A DNA stretch of 64,000 bases from Dastarcus helophoroides (taxonomy: Eukaryota; Arthropoda; Insecta; Coleoptera; Bothrideridae): positions 7,588,836 to 7,652,835 of the forward strand of contig CM053328.1 of NCBI GenBank assembly GCA_028583605.1. The letters run 5' to 3'. Within the stretch, counting starts at the first letter, position 1. Every line of letters begins with the position of its first letter. The notes under the pieces were generated by a model. That model was not told the origin of the DNA, did not search any database, and saw only the letters and a program-made list of their open reading frames with translations. The translations under genes and the position numbers were made by a program. Positions 11,640 to 21,261 of the stretch are shown here, in pieces.

Positions 11640-12400
11640 ATTAAAACAACCTTTAGATAAGTTACTAAAAAATTCACCAAAATTAAAGCTGCCTTCACGC
11701 CTGAAATATCTTGATGATTAACGTGTTGCCTATATTTCAAGGGTTACCTGGTAGAAATGATCGGACTTAATGTTTTCGATATTGTTTTTACTACCATTAT
11801 CAACTATTGGATAATTCTCAGCAGAAATTGACATAAAACAATCTCTTTCAAAACAGTCAACAACAAATCATAATATTTAATGACATTTAGATTAGAATTT
11901 TGAGAACACAGAACATCATTGAGAAATGTCACAGAGTTGCCACACGAATATGTCTAATGCCGACTTTACACTCTCGCCGAACGTTTCGGCGACATACTTG
12001 ACAGGACAAATGTAACTGCGAGGGCTATATCTACCCTTTCGCTGGCACTCTCAGTTATCATGTTCATTTCCTTTGACTCGACCCCAAAAACCGACTCAAC
12101 ACGGAGCACTTCCGAGGCAAACGGAGACAAAGCGAGTCAAAACGAACGTAGCTTCTACATTCTCGCGCTCGAGTCCCCTCTTATCGTCTCGGCGAGAGTG
12201 AAGAGCCGGCATCAATATTACTGTGTAGTTTTTGTTGTTGCCGCTACTAAAATTAGAAGTTCAGTGTTTACTCTGATCTAAATATTACTAGTTCAAGTTG
12301 TTCCTACTTCAAAATTAGAAATGCAGTGTCTACTCTGACGCATAATTTCAGATAAATCTGCATAAGAGTAGACTGTGGAATTTTAATTTTGTAGTGTAAC
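11640..12400 (-). repeat. Interspersed repeat family R, copy 2
   Basis: Inverted relative to copy 1 (5745-6660). On the minus strand it shows the same order: the segment at 12270-12300 (CAACTTGAACTAGTAATATT in reverse), the GC-rich insertion, then the segments near 11880-11950 and 11700-11760 (GATTAACGTGTTGCCTATA). It lacks the second insertion found in copy 1 at about 6215-6480. Confidence 0.6.
11959..12210 (-). mobile_element. GC-rich inverted-repeat element, copy 2
   Basis: A 252-bp element, inverted relative to 5829-6051. Left end GCCGACTTTACACTCTCGCC and right end GGCGAGAGTGAAGAGCCGGC are inverted repeats. Internal sequence is shared with copy 1 (GCGAGGGCTATATCTACCC, GACAAAGCGAGTCAAAACG). 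An open frame crossing it (from 12060) does not resemble a protein and is judged incidental. Confidence 0.65.
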
Positions 12401-12889
12401 AAGAATATAGGCTATCTGGAAGGTAAGGTTGCGTTACGCCGTACTTTTAAACTCTGATTGTAAAACTTCCACTGTTCGCAACGCCATCTATTAATCCGCA
12501 AACAGAATTCTATTTTATCGTAGGTCAAACATTGCGAAATGAGTATTTAGAAGGTACACCTAATGCATTGAAGTTGTTTCAACTTTAACGGTGAACGCTC
12601 CTCCCTGACTAAAAGGAGAATAAAGGATGTTCTAGACACGTTTTCCTAGGAAAAACCCAAGAAAAGATTAACATGAGAGTGATGTAACCGATTGGATACA
12701 TTGTATCTACGACCACCACAATCTACTGCCTCAGTAGGTACAATTTAAGGTCTTATTTTACAGTTTTCCGACAATAATTACTGGTAACAGAGGCCGCTGA
12801 TGTCAGTGGGTGGAAATCAGTCCCATTTTCATTTGAAAAATTACATTACCTATGTATCTCCTTCTTATAGGACTCCCTAAACAAGAAAT
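12401..12889. other. Intergenic DNA, no feature recognised
   Basis: A stretch of more ordinary base composition between repeat copies. No gene, RNA or repeat could be supported. Confidence 0.5.
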
Positions 12890-13100
12890 TGTAATATTTA
12901 GACAGTGTCGTGTGGTAGTTCTGTGACATCTCTTAATGGTGTTCTGTATTTTTAAAATCCTAACCTAAGTATCATTAAATATTTTGATTTGTTGTCGGTT
13001 GTTCTAAGGGTGATATATTATAATTGTTATGACCATTTTTAGCAATTTAATAAATTTCATTAGAAGCTGATATAAAATATAACAGAATTTCTCTTAAAAC
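12890..13100 (+). repeat. Interspersed repeat family R, copy 3 (partial)
   Basis: Same orientation as copy 1. It shares AAAATCCTAACCTAAGTATC and ATTAAATATTTTGATTTGTT with 6110-6160. It holds only the part to the right of the GC-rich insertion site. Confidence 0.55.
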
Positions 13101-13334
13101 AACCGATACCGAAGCAAAATATTCAATGATACGTTAGGATTTTAAGATCACCTCTTAATTTGTAAACTGTCCTGAAATGACGTTTTCAATAAATTTAAAT
13201 ATCACGTAGTCGCATTTCAAAAATTGTTTAGAAAATTGTCAACAAACCATAAAAATTTAAATATTTCCAAACTGGGCCGAAGAAATATTAAATAAATTAA
13301 AAAAAAAACATAATATTTCCGGTCAATAAGGGTC

Positions 13335-13680
13335 TACCATGAAGAATCACAGAACACAATTGAGAAATATCACAGCTATGCCACAAGACCATATCTAAAT
13401 ATTACTAGTTTGCTGTTGTCAATAGCAAATTAGAAGTTCAGTGCTTACTCTATACAATATAAATGTGCGACAGAGTAAGCCGTATAGCCCTGAAATATCA
13501 ATAAGTTTTGAATAATTTACTTAAATAAAATTCACCAGAGCTAAAGCTACCTTTGGGCGTAAGCATTTTGCTGATTAATGTGTTGCCTATATTTCAGGGG
13601 TTATTAGGGAGAAATCAAACCAAATGTTTTCCATGTTATTTTTGTTAACATTATTAACAATTTAATCTTAACTGGGATGT
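13335..13680 (-). repeat. Interspersed repeat family R, copy 4 (without the GC-rich insertion)
   Basis: Inverted relative to copy 1. It includes CACAGAACACAATTGAG, GCCACAAGACCATATCTAAA, TATTACTAGTTTGCTG and ATTAATGTGTTGCCTATATT. At the position where copies 1 and 2 hold the GC-rich element, the two flanks here are directly joined (ATATCTAAATATTACTAG), an unoccupied site. Confidence 0.6.
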
Positions 13681-13961
13681 ACATTTACCTTAAATATCTG
13701 TATATCTATCTATTATTCGAGCTACGATTTAAGCACGGAATCACAGCAATTACAGTTTAAAAACTCTATAAATTGAACTAATAGAGACTATAGAGCCAGA
13801 TTTCTCTATGCTGAACTAACCTTATTAGTTTGTTTATAATTTTTTAACCTCCAAATTGGATTTCAAAATTGATTTAGGTTGATACTTGCCTAAAGTTTTC
13901 AATTCAAACTTACTCTTTGACTTTATTTGTTGTCCAAGGAATAAGTTCCAAAGCGAAGAAA

Positions 13962-14624
13962 ATGGATCCCGATATAAACGAAATTCTGGAGGCGGACGGG
14001 GACGAGGAAGAAGTTGAAATGACCCCAGCCGAACTTCTGCGAATAATGGAGGAATCCTGGCTAAACGAAAAATTTGCCCCAGAAATATTGCCTAACAAGG
14101 CCGAGTTTGTCGAATGCTTGTTAGGCCAAATTAGCTACATGGAAGAAAACATAGAAAGCGTCAAGGCGAGGGAAATTAGGAAGGTCCTACACCAACTGGA
14201 GGTCGATAGGCTGAGATTTTTAGTGTCCAGTTACTTACGAACGCGACTGGAGAAGATCGAAACTTTCGCGGACGTGATTTTAAAGCAAGAGGAGGCTAGG
14301 AGGGAGGCTGGTGAAGAACCATATTTAACAGAGGATGAGTTGAAGTTTGCTAAGAGTTATAAGGAGATATTGGATAAACACTTTGAAAATGTTATTGATA
14401 TTCATGCGGGACTACCAACTGAAGAATGGAAGAGTAGCTCTGTCACCCCCAATATACACAGTTTTGTATTTTCAAGATCTAAGAAAGATACAGATGGTAT
14501 CGTTATTGATGATGGTAGTGTTGAAGGTGGGGACGTAGTTTATGTAAATAAAGACTCACAAATGATTATGTCTTACAAAAGCATAGCAGAATTGGTAAAG
14601 AAAGGCGATGTACACTTGATCTGA
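13962..14624 (+). CDS. GINS4: DNA replication complex GINS subunit SLD5
   Basis: Subunit of the GINS tetramer, which joins MCM2-7 and CDC45 to form the replicative CMG helicase in the nucleus. A single uninterrupted exon of 220 codons; human SLD5 has 223 residues. What is seen: an acidic N-terminus (EADGDEEEVEM), then the family's TPAELLRIMEESWLNEKFAP, LLGQISYMEENI, the helical core QLEVDRLRFLVSSYLRTRLEKIE, and the C-terminal beta domain ending SYKSIAELVKKGDVHLI, close to YKTIAPLVASGAVQLI in human. The start at 13962 (MDPDINEI) fits the family length; an in-frame ATG at 13917 would add 15 residues without family support. No frame errors occur in this gene. Confidence 0.95.
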   Translation: MDPDINEILEADGDEEEVEMTPAELLRIMEESWLNEKFAPEILPNKAEFVECLLGQISYMEENIESVKAREIRKVLHQLEVDRLRFLVSSYLRTRLEKIETFADVILKQEEARREAGEEPYLTEDELKFAKSYKEILDKHFENVIDIHAGLPTEEWKSSSVTPNIHSFVFSRSKKDTDGIVIDDGSVEGGDVVYVNKDSQMIMSYKSIAELVKKGDVHLI

Positions 14625-15114
14625 TTGTTATTACCATAATTATTTACTGATTGTTTAAGTTTATTGAATCCAATACATACTTGTGGACAGAATTATTGAG
14701 CTGTCAATAGACAAATCAAGGATTTTGTCTTTAGATAGTCTCAAACTGATCTTAAAATGGTTTAAAGACTTTTTCACATGTTCACAATTCAACTAAACTA
14801 GTTTCTGAGATACCAGAATAACCTTTGGAATTGGTGCTTGTCCCAAAGAGGTTGTACAAAAGCAATTTTAAGATAATCGCAGCACTTTGTCACCAGACGC
14901 GTGTTCCGCGATTTTGTGTACAAGCCCTATTAAGTGCCACCTTGATGCCTTAACATTGACATTTATGTCAAAAATGTGAACTAGCAATGTTTTTTCATTG
15001 TCGATATTTATTTATAATAAGGAGTTGCCTTTAATTTTCCATAATTATAATGTAAGTTAAGTTAATCTTGTTTTTTTCTTTTAAAATGCCCCTGAACTAT
15101 CACAGTTTTTAAAT
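14625..15114 (+). other. GINS4 3' region and upstream region of the coiled-coil gene
   Basis: 490 bp with no open frame. It includes a GTAAGT-like donor at about 15052 and an acceptor-like CTATCACAG ending near 15105, so a non-coding first exon of the downstream gene is possible but unproven. Confidence 0.4.
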
Positions 15115-15905
15115 ATGAAATCTCTGCTGATGTTAAATGTGAATAAACAACAGAATTTCAAAGAATGCTGCTTAAATGAACTTCCAAAGTCGAAACTGAT
15201 GAAGGAAATTTGGATACTCAATCATTCAAGTGATTTTGATGATGACTGTTGTTTTTCCCAAATATCTGGTATGCAGTGTGCTTGGATATCCGCATATTTT
15301 ATATTTGACCCCCTATTTTAGATTGGTCTATGGAGGTTAATTTTGAAGGCTCGGTTTTATCAAAACTTTGTTTTATTTACAATATGCTTGTGAGGGGAAA
15401 TTTACCCTTGGGATTACGTGATCAAATTCAAGCATGGAAAAATAATGTTAAGAATGTCATAAGAAAAAGTATGTATGTGGATTTTGCACTTTTATTTTTT
15501 ATGAAAATATTTAATCATCCATCGAAATTGCAAATTTAATCTGTATCCAAAGTAGAGATTTAACTATTTTAGAAACACCTCATGCCAAACAAATTGTATC
15601 AAAGCAGACGTTCTATTTCGAAAAAAATTCCAATTGGGTAAAAACTAAAGATTCGCAAGTTTTTTATACGAATGCTCACTACAATGACTGGAGTGCACTA
15701 GAATCAGCTGTTTCCGGGAATATATGTTGGGAGAAAGCTAATGGAAATGCAAAAGCAGATAACAGAACGCAAAATGCAGCATCCTGTCTGGAATATGAAT
15801 TGAAATTACTTAAAAGAAAAATACAAGGTACTTAAAGAGAAAAGTGTTAAACAAGCAAAGATTATAAAAATTTTAAAGAAGAAAGTTCAGGAGAAACACT
15901 TGTAA
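15115..15905 (+). CDS. Small protein with C-terminal coiled coil, family not recognised
   Basis: Three exons with GT-AG junctions and matching phases: 15115-15268, 15322-15468 and 15573 onward; introns are 53 and 104 nt. The peptide is mostly polar (EIWILNHSSDFDDD; DWSMEVNFEGSVLSKLCFIY; NDWSALESAVSGN) and ends in a helix starting LEYELKLLKRKIQ. As written, the frame stops at 15835 after IQGT (187 residues). If one G at 15827/15828 is extra, the helix continues as VLKEKSVKQAKIIKILKKK with regular heptad spacing to a stop at 15905 (210 residues). The continuing coiled coil is the argument for a base error here. No domain or catalytic motif was recognised. It lies between GINS4 (same strand) and SNRNP40 (convergent). 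A role is not proposed. Confidence 0.65.
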
Positions 15906-15926
15906 TGTTGTATTCAGTTCCTTATT

Positions 15927-15932
15927 AATAAA
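15927..15932 (+). promoter_or_regulatory. Candidate poly(A) signal of the coiled-coil gene
   Basis: AATAAA 22 bp after the stop codon at 15903-15905. This position supports the longer, frame-corrected 3' end. Confidence 0.5.
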
Positions 15933-16080
15933 ACATTGAATAGCAAATATGTTTTTAAACGATTTTCACTACTAATTTGTAGCAAAATCATTTGGGAACT
16001 GATATTGGGACTGTAATTTCAATAGTAGAGTAAAAACTAAAAGTAAATACAATTAGAATCTAACTAAAAAAATTTGAATA

Positions 16081-16086
16081 TTTATT
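16081..16086 (-). promoter_or_regulatory. Candidate poly(A) signal of SNRNP40
   Basis: TTTATT on the + strand, that is AATAAA on the minus strand, 41 bp beyond the stop codon at 16128-16130. Confidence 0.5.
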
Positions 16087-16127
16087 AAATCAAGTCCTAC
16101 TTTATGACATAATATATAAATTATAAT

Positions 16128-19100
16128 TTAATCAATTTCTCCTAGATATATCTGTTTATCGCTTGAACCAGAAACAACAATCGGTTCATTAGGGTGAAAA
16201 TCAATATCATTGACGCTTCCATTATGTCCAGGCAACTTATACAGAATTCTCCTCGAAGTCGTGTCCCAAACATACATAAATCTATCCGCCTGAACCAGCC
16301 GAGATTTTACTTCCCGTCATTCGACCACTGAACATCTCAGCAAATTCTTCTCGAAATTATGCTGATGACCAGTAAACACTTTAACGCATCTCTCCGTGGG
16401 CGCATAAGGTCTGATATCCCATATTCTTAGCGTATTGTCCATGGAATTTGACAAGAGATAGGAACCATCCGGGCTCAACGCCAGTCCAGTTACGGTGTCA
16501 GTGTGGCCTTTTAAAAGATATAGGATTTCGCGCTTTCTAGAGTCCCAAACCTTAATATCGTTGTCGATGCCACCACTGAATATTTGTTCGGAAGTGTCGT
16601 TGAATGATACAGCAGTTACTTGGTAGGTTGAGTCCATTGTCGCGACGCTTTGCTTCTTTCTGACGTCCCACACTCTTACTGTGTTATCGTCGCTCCCTGA
16701 GACCATTGTTTGGGGACCTCGTCTGGCACCTGGGAGAAATACAAATTGCTCTTTATTTTAATGACTTTGATGAATACTTTTCAACTGATTGTCTAATTAT
16801 CCTACAAGAGGTTTTTTCGCAATTTTGACGTTTACCGGCATTGTGGATTAAAAATGCGGAGTTTTTTTTCTTAAAAAATTTATTTATGCACTAGATTGTT
16901 CCGTGGGACAATTAGACAAAACTTTGAGAAAAAGTTTAAACTCCAAAATTCAAGAAAAAAGTCTGCTTTCAAATTTACAATCTTTTTTTAGAAATTTCAG
17001 CTTTGAGTGCACAATTTTTTATGTAAACTCTAGAATCTGAGAAAAAAAATATTTTGGCTTTTACCTCAAGATTCTAATTTTTTAATTAATTTTAAACTTT
17101 TTTGAAATTTCGGCAACTAAATTGTGCGAAAAAGAGTCCAAATTTTGGTCTAAAAGTCGATTATTTCAGAGCAAAAGCTTTCTTCTTCGAAATTTCAGTT
17201 TCAAAACAAAAAATTTTGAAAGTAAAACTCGCGCCTTTGAAAAGAAATGGCGATTTTTTGACTTTTGCTTCGAATTTGAGCTCATTTTTTAGATTTTAAA
17301 TTTAGATTCTGGTAAAAATCAACATTTTGAGACAACGTTAAAATATTAATGAAAAAAACACAAATTTTTATAAAAAATTGCTGAATTATAAGTCACAAAA
17401 TCGAAATATCGAAAGTAAAGCTAACATTTTAACAAAACCTTTAAGAATTTCGAATTTTAATTGCAAATATCAGTAAAAAGGATCTAATTTAGAAATTGAA
17501 ATCTCTTCTTAGAGCTTTGAATGCAAAGTGTTCAATGTTAATTCTAAAATTCGAGAAAAAGAGTCAATATTTGGGTTCTTGTTTCAACATCTGAAACTTT
17601 TTGAGAAATAGATAAATTTTTCAGAAAAAAGTCCAAAGAAAAACAAACATTTTTAGTTAAATCTCAAACTTGCAAGTGCACAAGTGAGAATTTAAAGAAA
17701 AACTCTAAACAATTTGAATAAAAAACAATTTTCGCTTTTATCTCAAATTCTGCACTTTTTCCTACCGAAAATTCGGAGAAGAGGCAAAATTCATAGGAAA
17801 AGTAAAATTTTCAAAACAAAGATCCAAAGAGAAGTGAAAGTTTTAGCTAAATGTCAAACTTGAGAAAAATATTTAAATTTTGAAGTAAAAGACCAAATTC
17901 CGAGTTTAAGGATTAGAATTTTACGAAAAACTGTGAAAAATTCCAGCAAAATTGAAATATTTTGGCTTTTATCGCAGGATATGAACTTTTTGTATGAATA
18001 CTAAATTCACAATTTCGGGAAAAGGCAAAATTCCCAGAAAAAGTTAAATTTTTGAGTCAAGGAAAAAGTCAACTGTCTTAGTTAAAAGTCGAACTTTAAA
18101 GAAAACTATTCAAATTTTGAATTTAAAGTCAAAATTCGGAGTTTAAATTCAGAATTTAAGAAAATCTGTAAACAATTCTAAAAATAAAGCAATACTTTGG
18201 CTTTTATTTTTCATCAACACCAAATCCACAAGACAAAAAAATATTCTAGGAAAAGTTAAATTTTATCGAAAAAGGTCCAAAAAGGAGTCAAAGATTTTAG
18301 TTAACAGTCAAACTTTTGAAGAAAATAGCCAAGGTCGAAATTCCAAGTTTAAAGTCAGAATTCTAAAAAAAAACTTTAAATAATTTGGGAAAAAAGGGAA
18401 TATTTAGGGTTTTACTCTAAGTTATGAAGTTTTTCAGCAACAATTCCGGAAAACAGCAAAACATAAATTTATGAGAAAAAAAATGCAAAGCAAAGTCAAC
18501 CTTTTAAGTTAAAAGTGGACTTTTGAGATGAATATTCAAATTTAAACCTAAAAGTCAAAATTTTGAGATTAAAGTCAGAATTTTAAGAAAAACTAACAAT
18601 TTCGAGTTTAAACTCAAATTTAAAGAAACAAAAAGTTGAAAATTCAATTTTAGAAATTTGTTAATGGTTTATAATTATTTAAACTTTTTTTTTCTTTATA
18701 TACAAAAAATACCATGCAAATAAAAGATTATTCCAGGAAAATCATAAACTTGATTTAAAATTGAAATATGTAACGATATTTTGTCTTTGTTTCAAAATTG
18801 GAACTTTCTTTTTTGCTTTAAAATTCACAATTTTGAGAAAACATTAAAATCTCTGGGGAAAATTTAAAATTGAAGAACATGGTCAAAATTTTGAATAAAC
18901 AATTCAAATTTTGAGCTTTTTGTTAATATTTTAAGAAAAACAGGGAAACTCAAGATTAAAATCGGAAAACCAATTTGAATTCGTCACTTTTAATCATTTA
19001 AAAACTTTGAAGCTGAACTTTAAATTTTAAAACATTTTTCCAAAAGTGGAAAGTAAATATTTCCCAAAATGTTGACTTTGGAGTTGGCTTTTCTTCAAAA

Positions 19101-19870
19101 TTGTTATTACTTTCACAAAATTCTATAATTCAAGCCAAGGGAAAAGATTAAACCTAGTGGAAATTTTGTTTTTTTTTCCCTAGAAATAAAGACAACAATA
19201 AAAACATTGATTTGAGTTGCAATTTCCAGATTAGTTATAACTTAAATTTGGTTATTACTTTGCACGCTATTCACGAATGTGGTGTGCCCTCGGTATTTTT
19301 TTATCCGCTGCCCCGTTGCGAAATCCCAAAGTCCCAATGTGTGATCTGTACTGGCTGTGTATATGTGGCTACCATCTGTCGAAAAATGTAGTTCCATAAC
19401 AGCTCCAGTATGACCGCTCATCACTGACAGGTTTTCACATTCCCCATAAACGCTCCAAATGACTAAAAGAGTGAACATTAATTAACTACAGGTCGTTTTT
19501 GAAAACATTGAAAACACTCAATGTACTTACAAATTCTTCTGTCGAACCCGGAGGAAGCCAGATACTTTCCTTCGGGATGGAACTCAACAGTAAATATTTC
19601 TCCTTCATGGCCTTCCAATAGCATAATGGGAGCGAACAAATTCGATGTTCTTGCAGGCGCCTTAATTGAAATGTAATATAAAAACCACAATTGACCAATA
19701 ATAATATACAAAACAAAAAAGGACCAGAAAATGAACACTCACTTAACAAAGCTACTTACCGCTTGTAAAACGGACTTATTTTTATTAGCTTGAACAATTT
19801 CATTACGGGACTTTTTATTCACTGGCACCAAAGCCGAATCGTCAGCTTTTCTTTTTGCTTCGTAAACCAT
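16128..19870 (-). CDS. SNRNP40: U5 small nuclear ribonucleoprotein 40 kDa protein (WD40)
   Basis: WD40 beta-propeller of the U5 snRNP, acting in the pre-mRNA spliceosome. Four exons on the minus strand: 19870-19760, 19660-19531, 19462-19259, 16729-16128. Exon 1 encodes a basic N-terminus (MVYEAKRKADDSALVPVNKK). WD repeats follow with family hallmarks: APIMLLEGHEGEIFTVEFHP, SGHTGAVMELHFSTDGSH, GSDDNTVRVWD, GGIDNDIKVWD, LLSNSMDNTLRIWD, NFEKNLLRCS. The corrected length is 347 residues; human has 357. The last exon has three extra single bases (near 16328, 16311/16312 and 16289/16290) within 40 bp. Removing them restores CSWSNDGSKISAGSADRF and MYVWDTTSRRILYKLPGHNG, ending LGEID. The three together equal one codon, so the frame recovers downstream. 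Since the gene is essential and all else is intact, a base-calling cause is more likely than a pseudogene. Confidence 0.93.
16860..19240. repeat. A-rich fuzzy repeat in SNRNP40 intron 3
   Basis: Most of a 2529-nt intron. A-rich on the + strand, with words such as AAAGTCAAAATTTTGAG and TTTGGCTTTTA. The TTTGGCTTTTAT-like block (with a nearby ATGAACTTTTT-like block in some copies) recurs near 17721, 17958, 18190 and 18397, so a degenerate unit of about 205-240 bp is present. No exon is seen. Confidence 0.7.
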
Positions 19871-21261
19871 TTCTCCGCGAATTTATGAACACTTCAGCGT
19901 TTTGAAAATAATAACATATATAACCTCAAAATCGTTCAGGCTTCGACAAATATCGATTTGACCTAATAGTAGATCATTTACACCACTGGTCTTAAAATCA
20001 TAGAGAACAATATTTCATGTATGATTATGTAAAGAGACTGGCCATTTACCATGGATTAGCAGTTGTCTCTTCCGCCATTTTGAAGTTATAGTCCGGGCTA
20101 ATTTCGCTTTTTTATTAATATTTTATGGAATTTAAGGTAATTGTCAAGCTATAGGCTTCTTATAGAGAATTTCTTAAAGTTTTAAATAGTTATAAAAGAT
20201 ATCATGGAAATTTTATGCTATTATGTATATTAATATTATATGTTTTTATCTCATACTCTGTATAAATCAATTCAAAGTTAGAATTATTGAGACGGCTAAC
20301 ATTGCAGAACATTTTACGTTATCAACACAGAATTTTTTTATTCTTGATCAAAAAACTAATTGACAAATTAAAAAAAAAGAGTAGGTAAAAAATATAAATA
20401 AAATAAATATAATAGATAGGTTTTACGTATTTACTGAAGAAACAAAAGTTTATCTGGTTATTGGTGTTAAGACATCTAAAGTTGAAATGCTTACTGATAA
20501 ATAAATGTGCGGAAAAAGCCAAGACCAATTTGGTAACTTTTTTACATAAATTTCAAAAATTAAGTCAATATTTTTTCTGAAAAAGACAAATTTGAAAATG
20601 ACAGTTCGATTTTGAATCTCTAAATTTTAAGATTACGATTGACTTCAATCTCGAAATGTCTCGAAGTGTTAACTCGAATTGTCGACTTTTATCTTGCAAT
20701 TTCGAGAAAAGTTTGAAATTTGGAGAAAAAAACCCAAGATTTCGTGATAAATGTCGAAAATTCATGTTTAATTCTCTGAATTTGCAATAAAAAAATAAAA
20801 TATGCCTATTCTACCACTTCGTAACTTAAATTTATGTTTCAAAATGAATCCTGTGAAAATGTTGTTAAAGTTTTATGTTGGTGATACAAAGATTCAAAAT
20901 GGCAGCTCTATTTTTACATAGAGGAAACGTTTCCTTAATTATAAGCGTCTATGTTCAAGGTTTAAGTGTTCAAGGCCTTAAGTGTCTATGACTGTGCACC
21001 GGATTCTTTGGCCCGATAACTTTTCAAAGCTGATTGGTACTTTTGAATTTTATTTGGAGGTTATTATTTTGACATCTGTCGTTTTGCATACTGTCTTCAA
21101 AGAATAATTTGTTACAAATTATTCTTTAGTTATACTTTAGCTTGTATTATTTATTTTTCCCCCAAGTCTTTTAGTTCTGCTTTTAATTAGTCTAATTTAT
21201 TATGAATTACTGATTGTGATATTTTAAGCGCTAATTTTATTTAAATTTTATTAAAGAAATA
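19871..21261. other. Divergent intergenic region between SNRNP40 and PIF1
   Basis: 1.4 kb between two divergent start codons (19870 minus, 21262 plus), expected to contain both promoters. A degenerate AT-rich block lies at about 20540-20790. No core promoter element or additional gene could be assigned. Confidence 0.5.

Noticed and set aside
12060..12281. 73-codon open frame
   Set aside because: It runs across the GC-rich mobile element and its flank; GC-rich DNA here lacks stops by chance.
13917..13961. Upstream in-frame ATG for GINS4
   Set aside because: It adds 15 residues not expected in the family; the start at 13962 gives a length matching SLD5.
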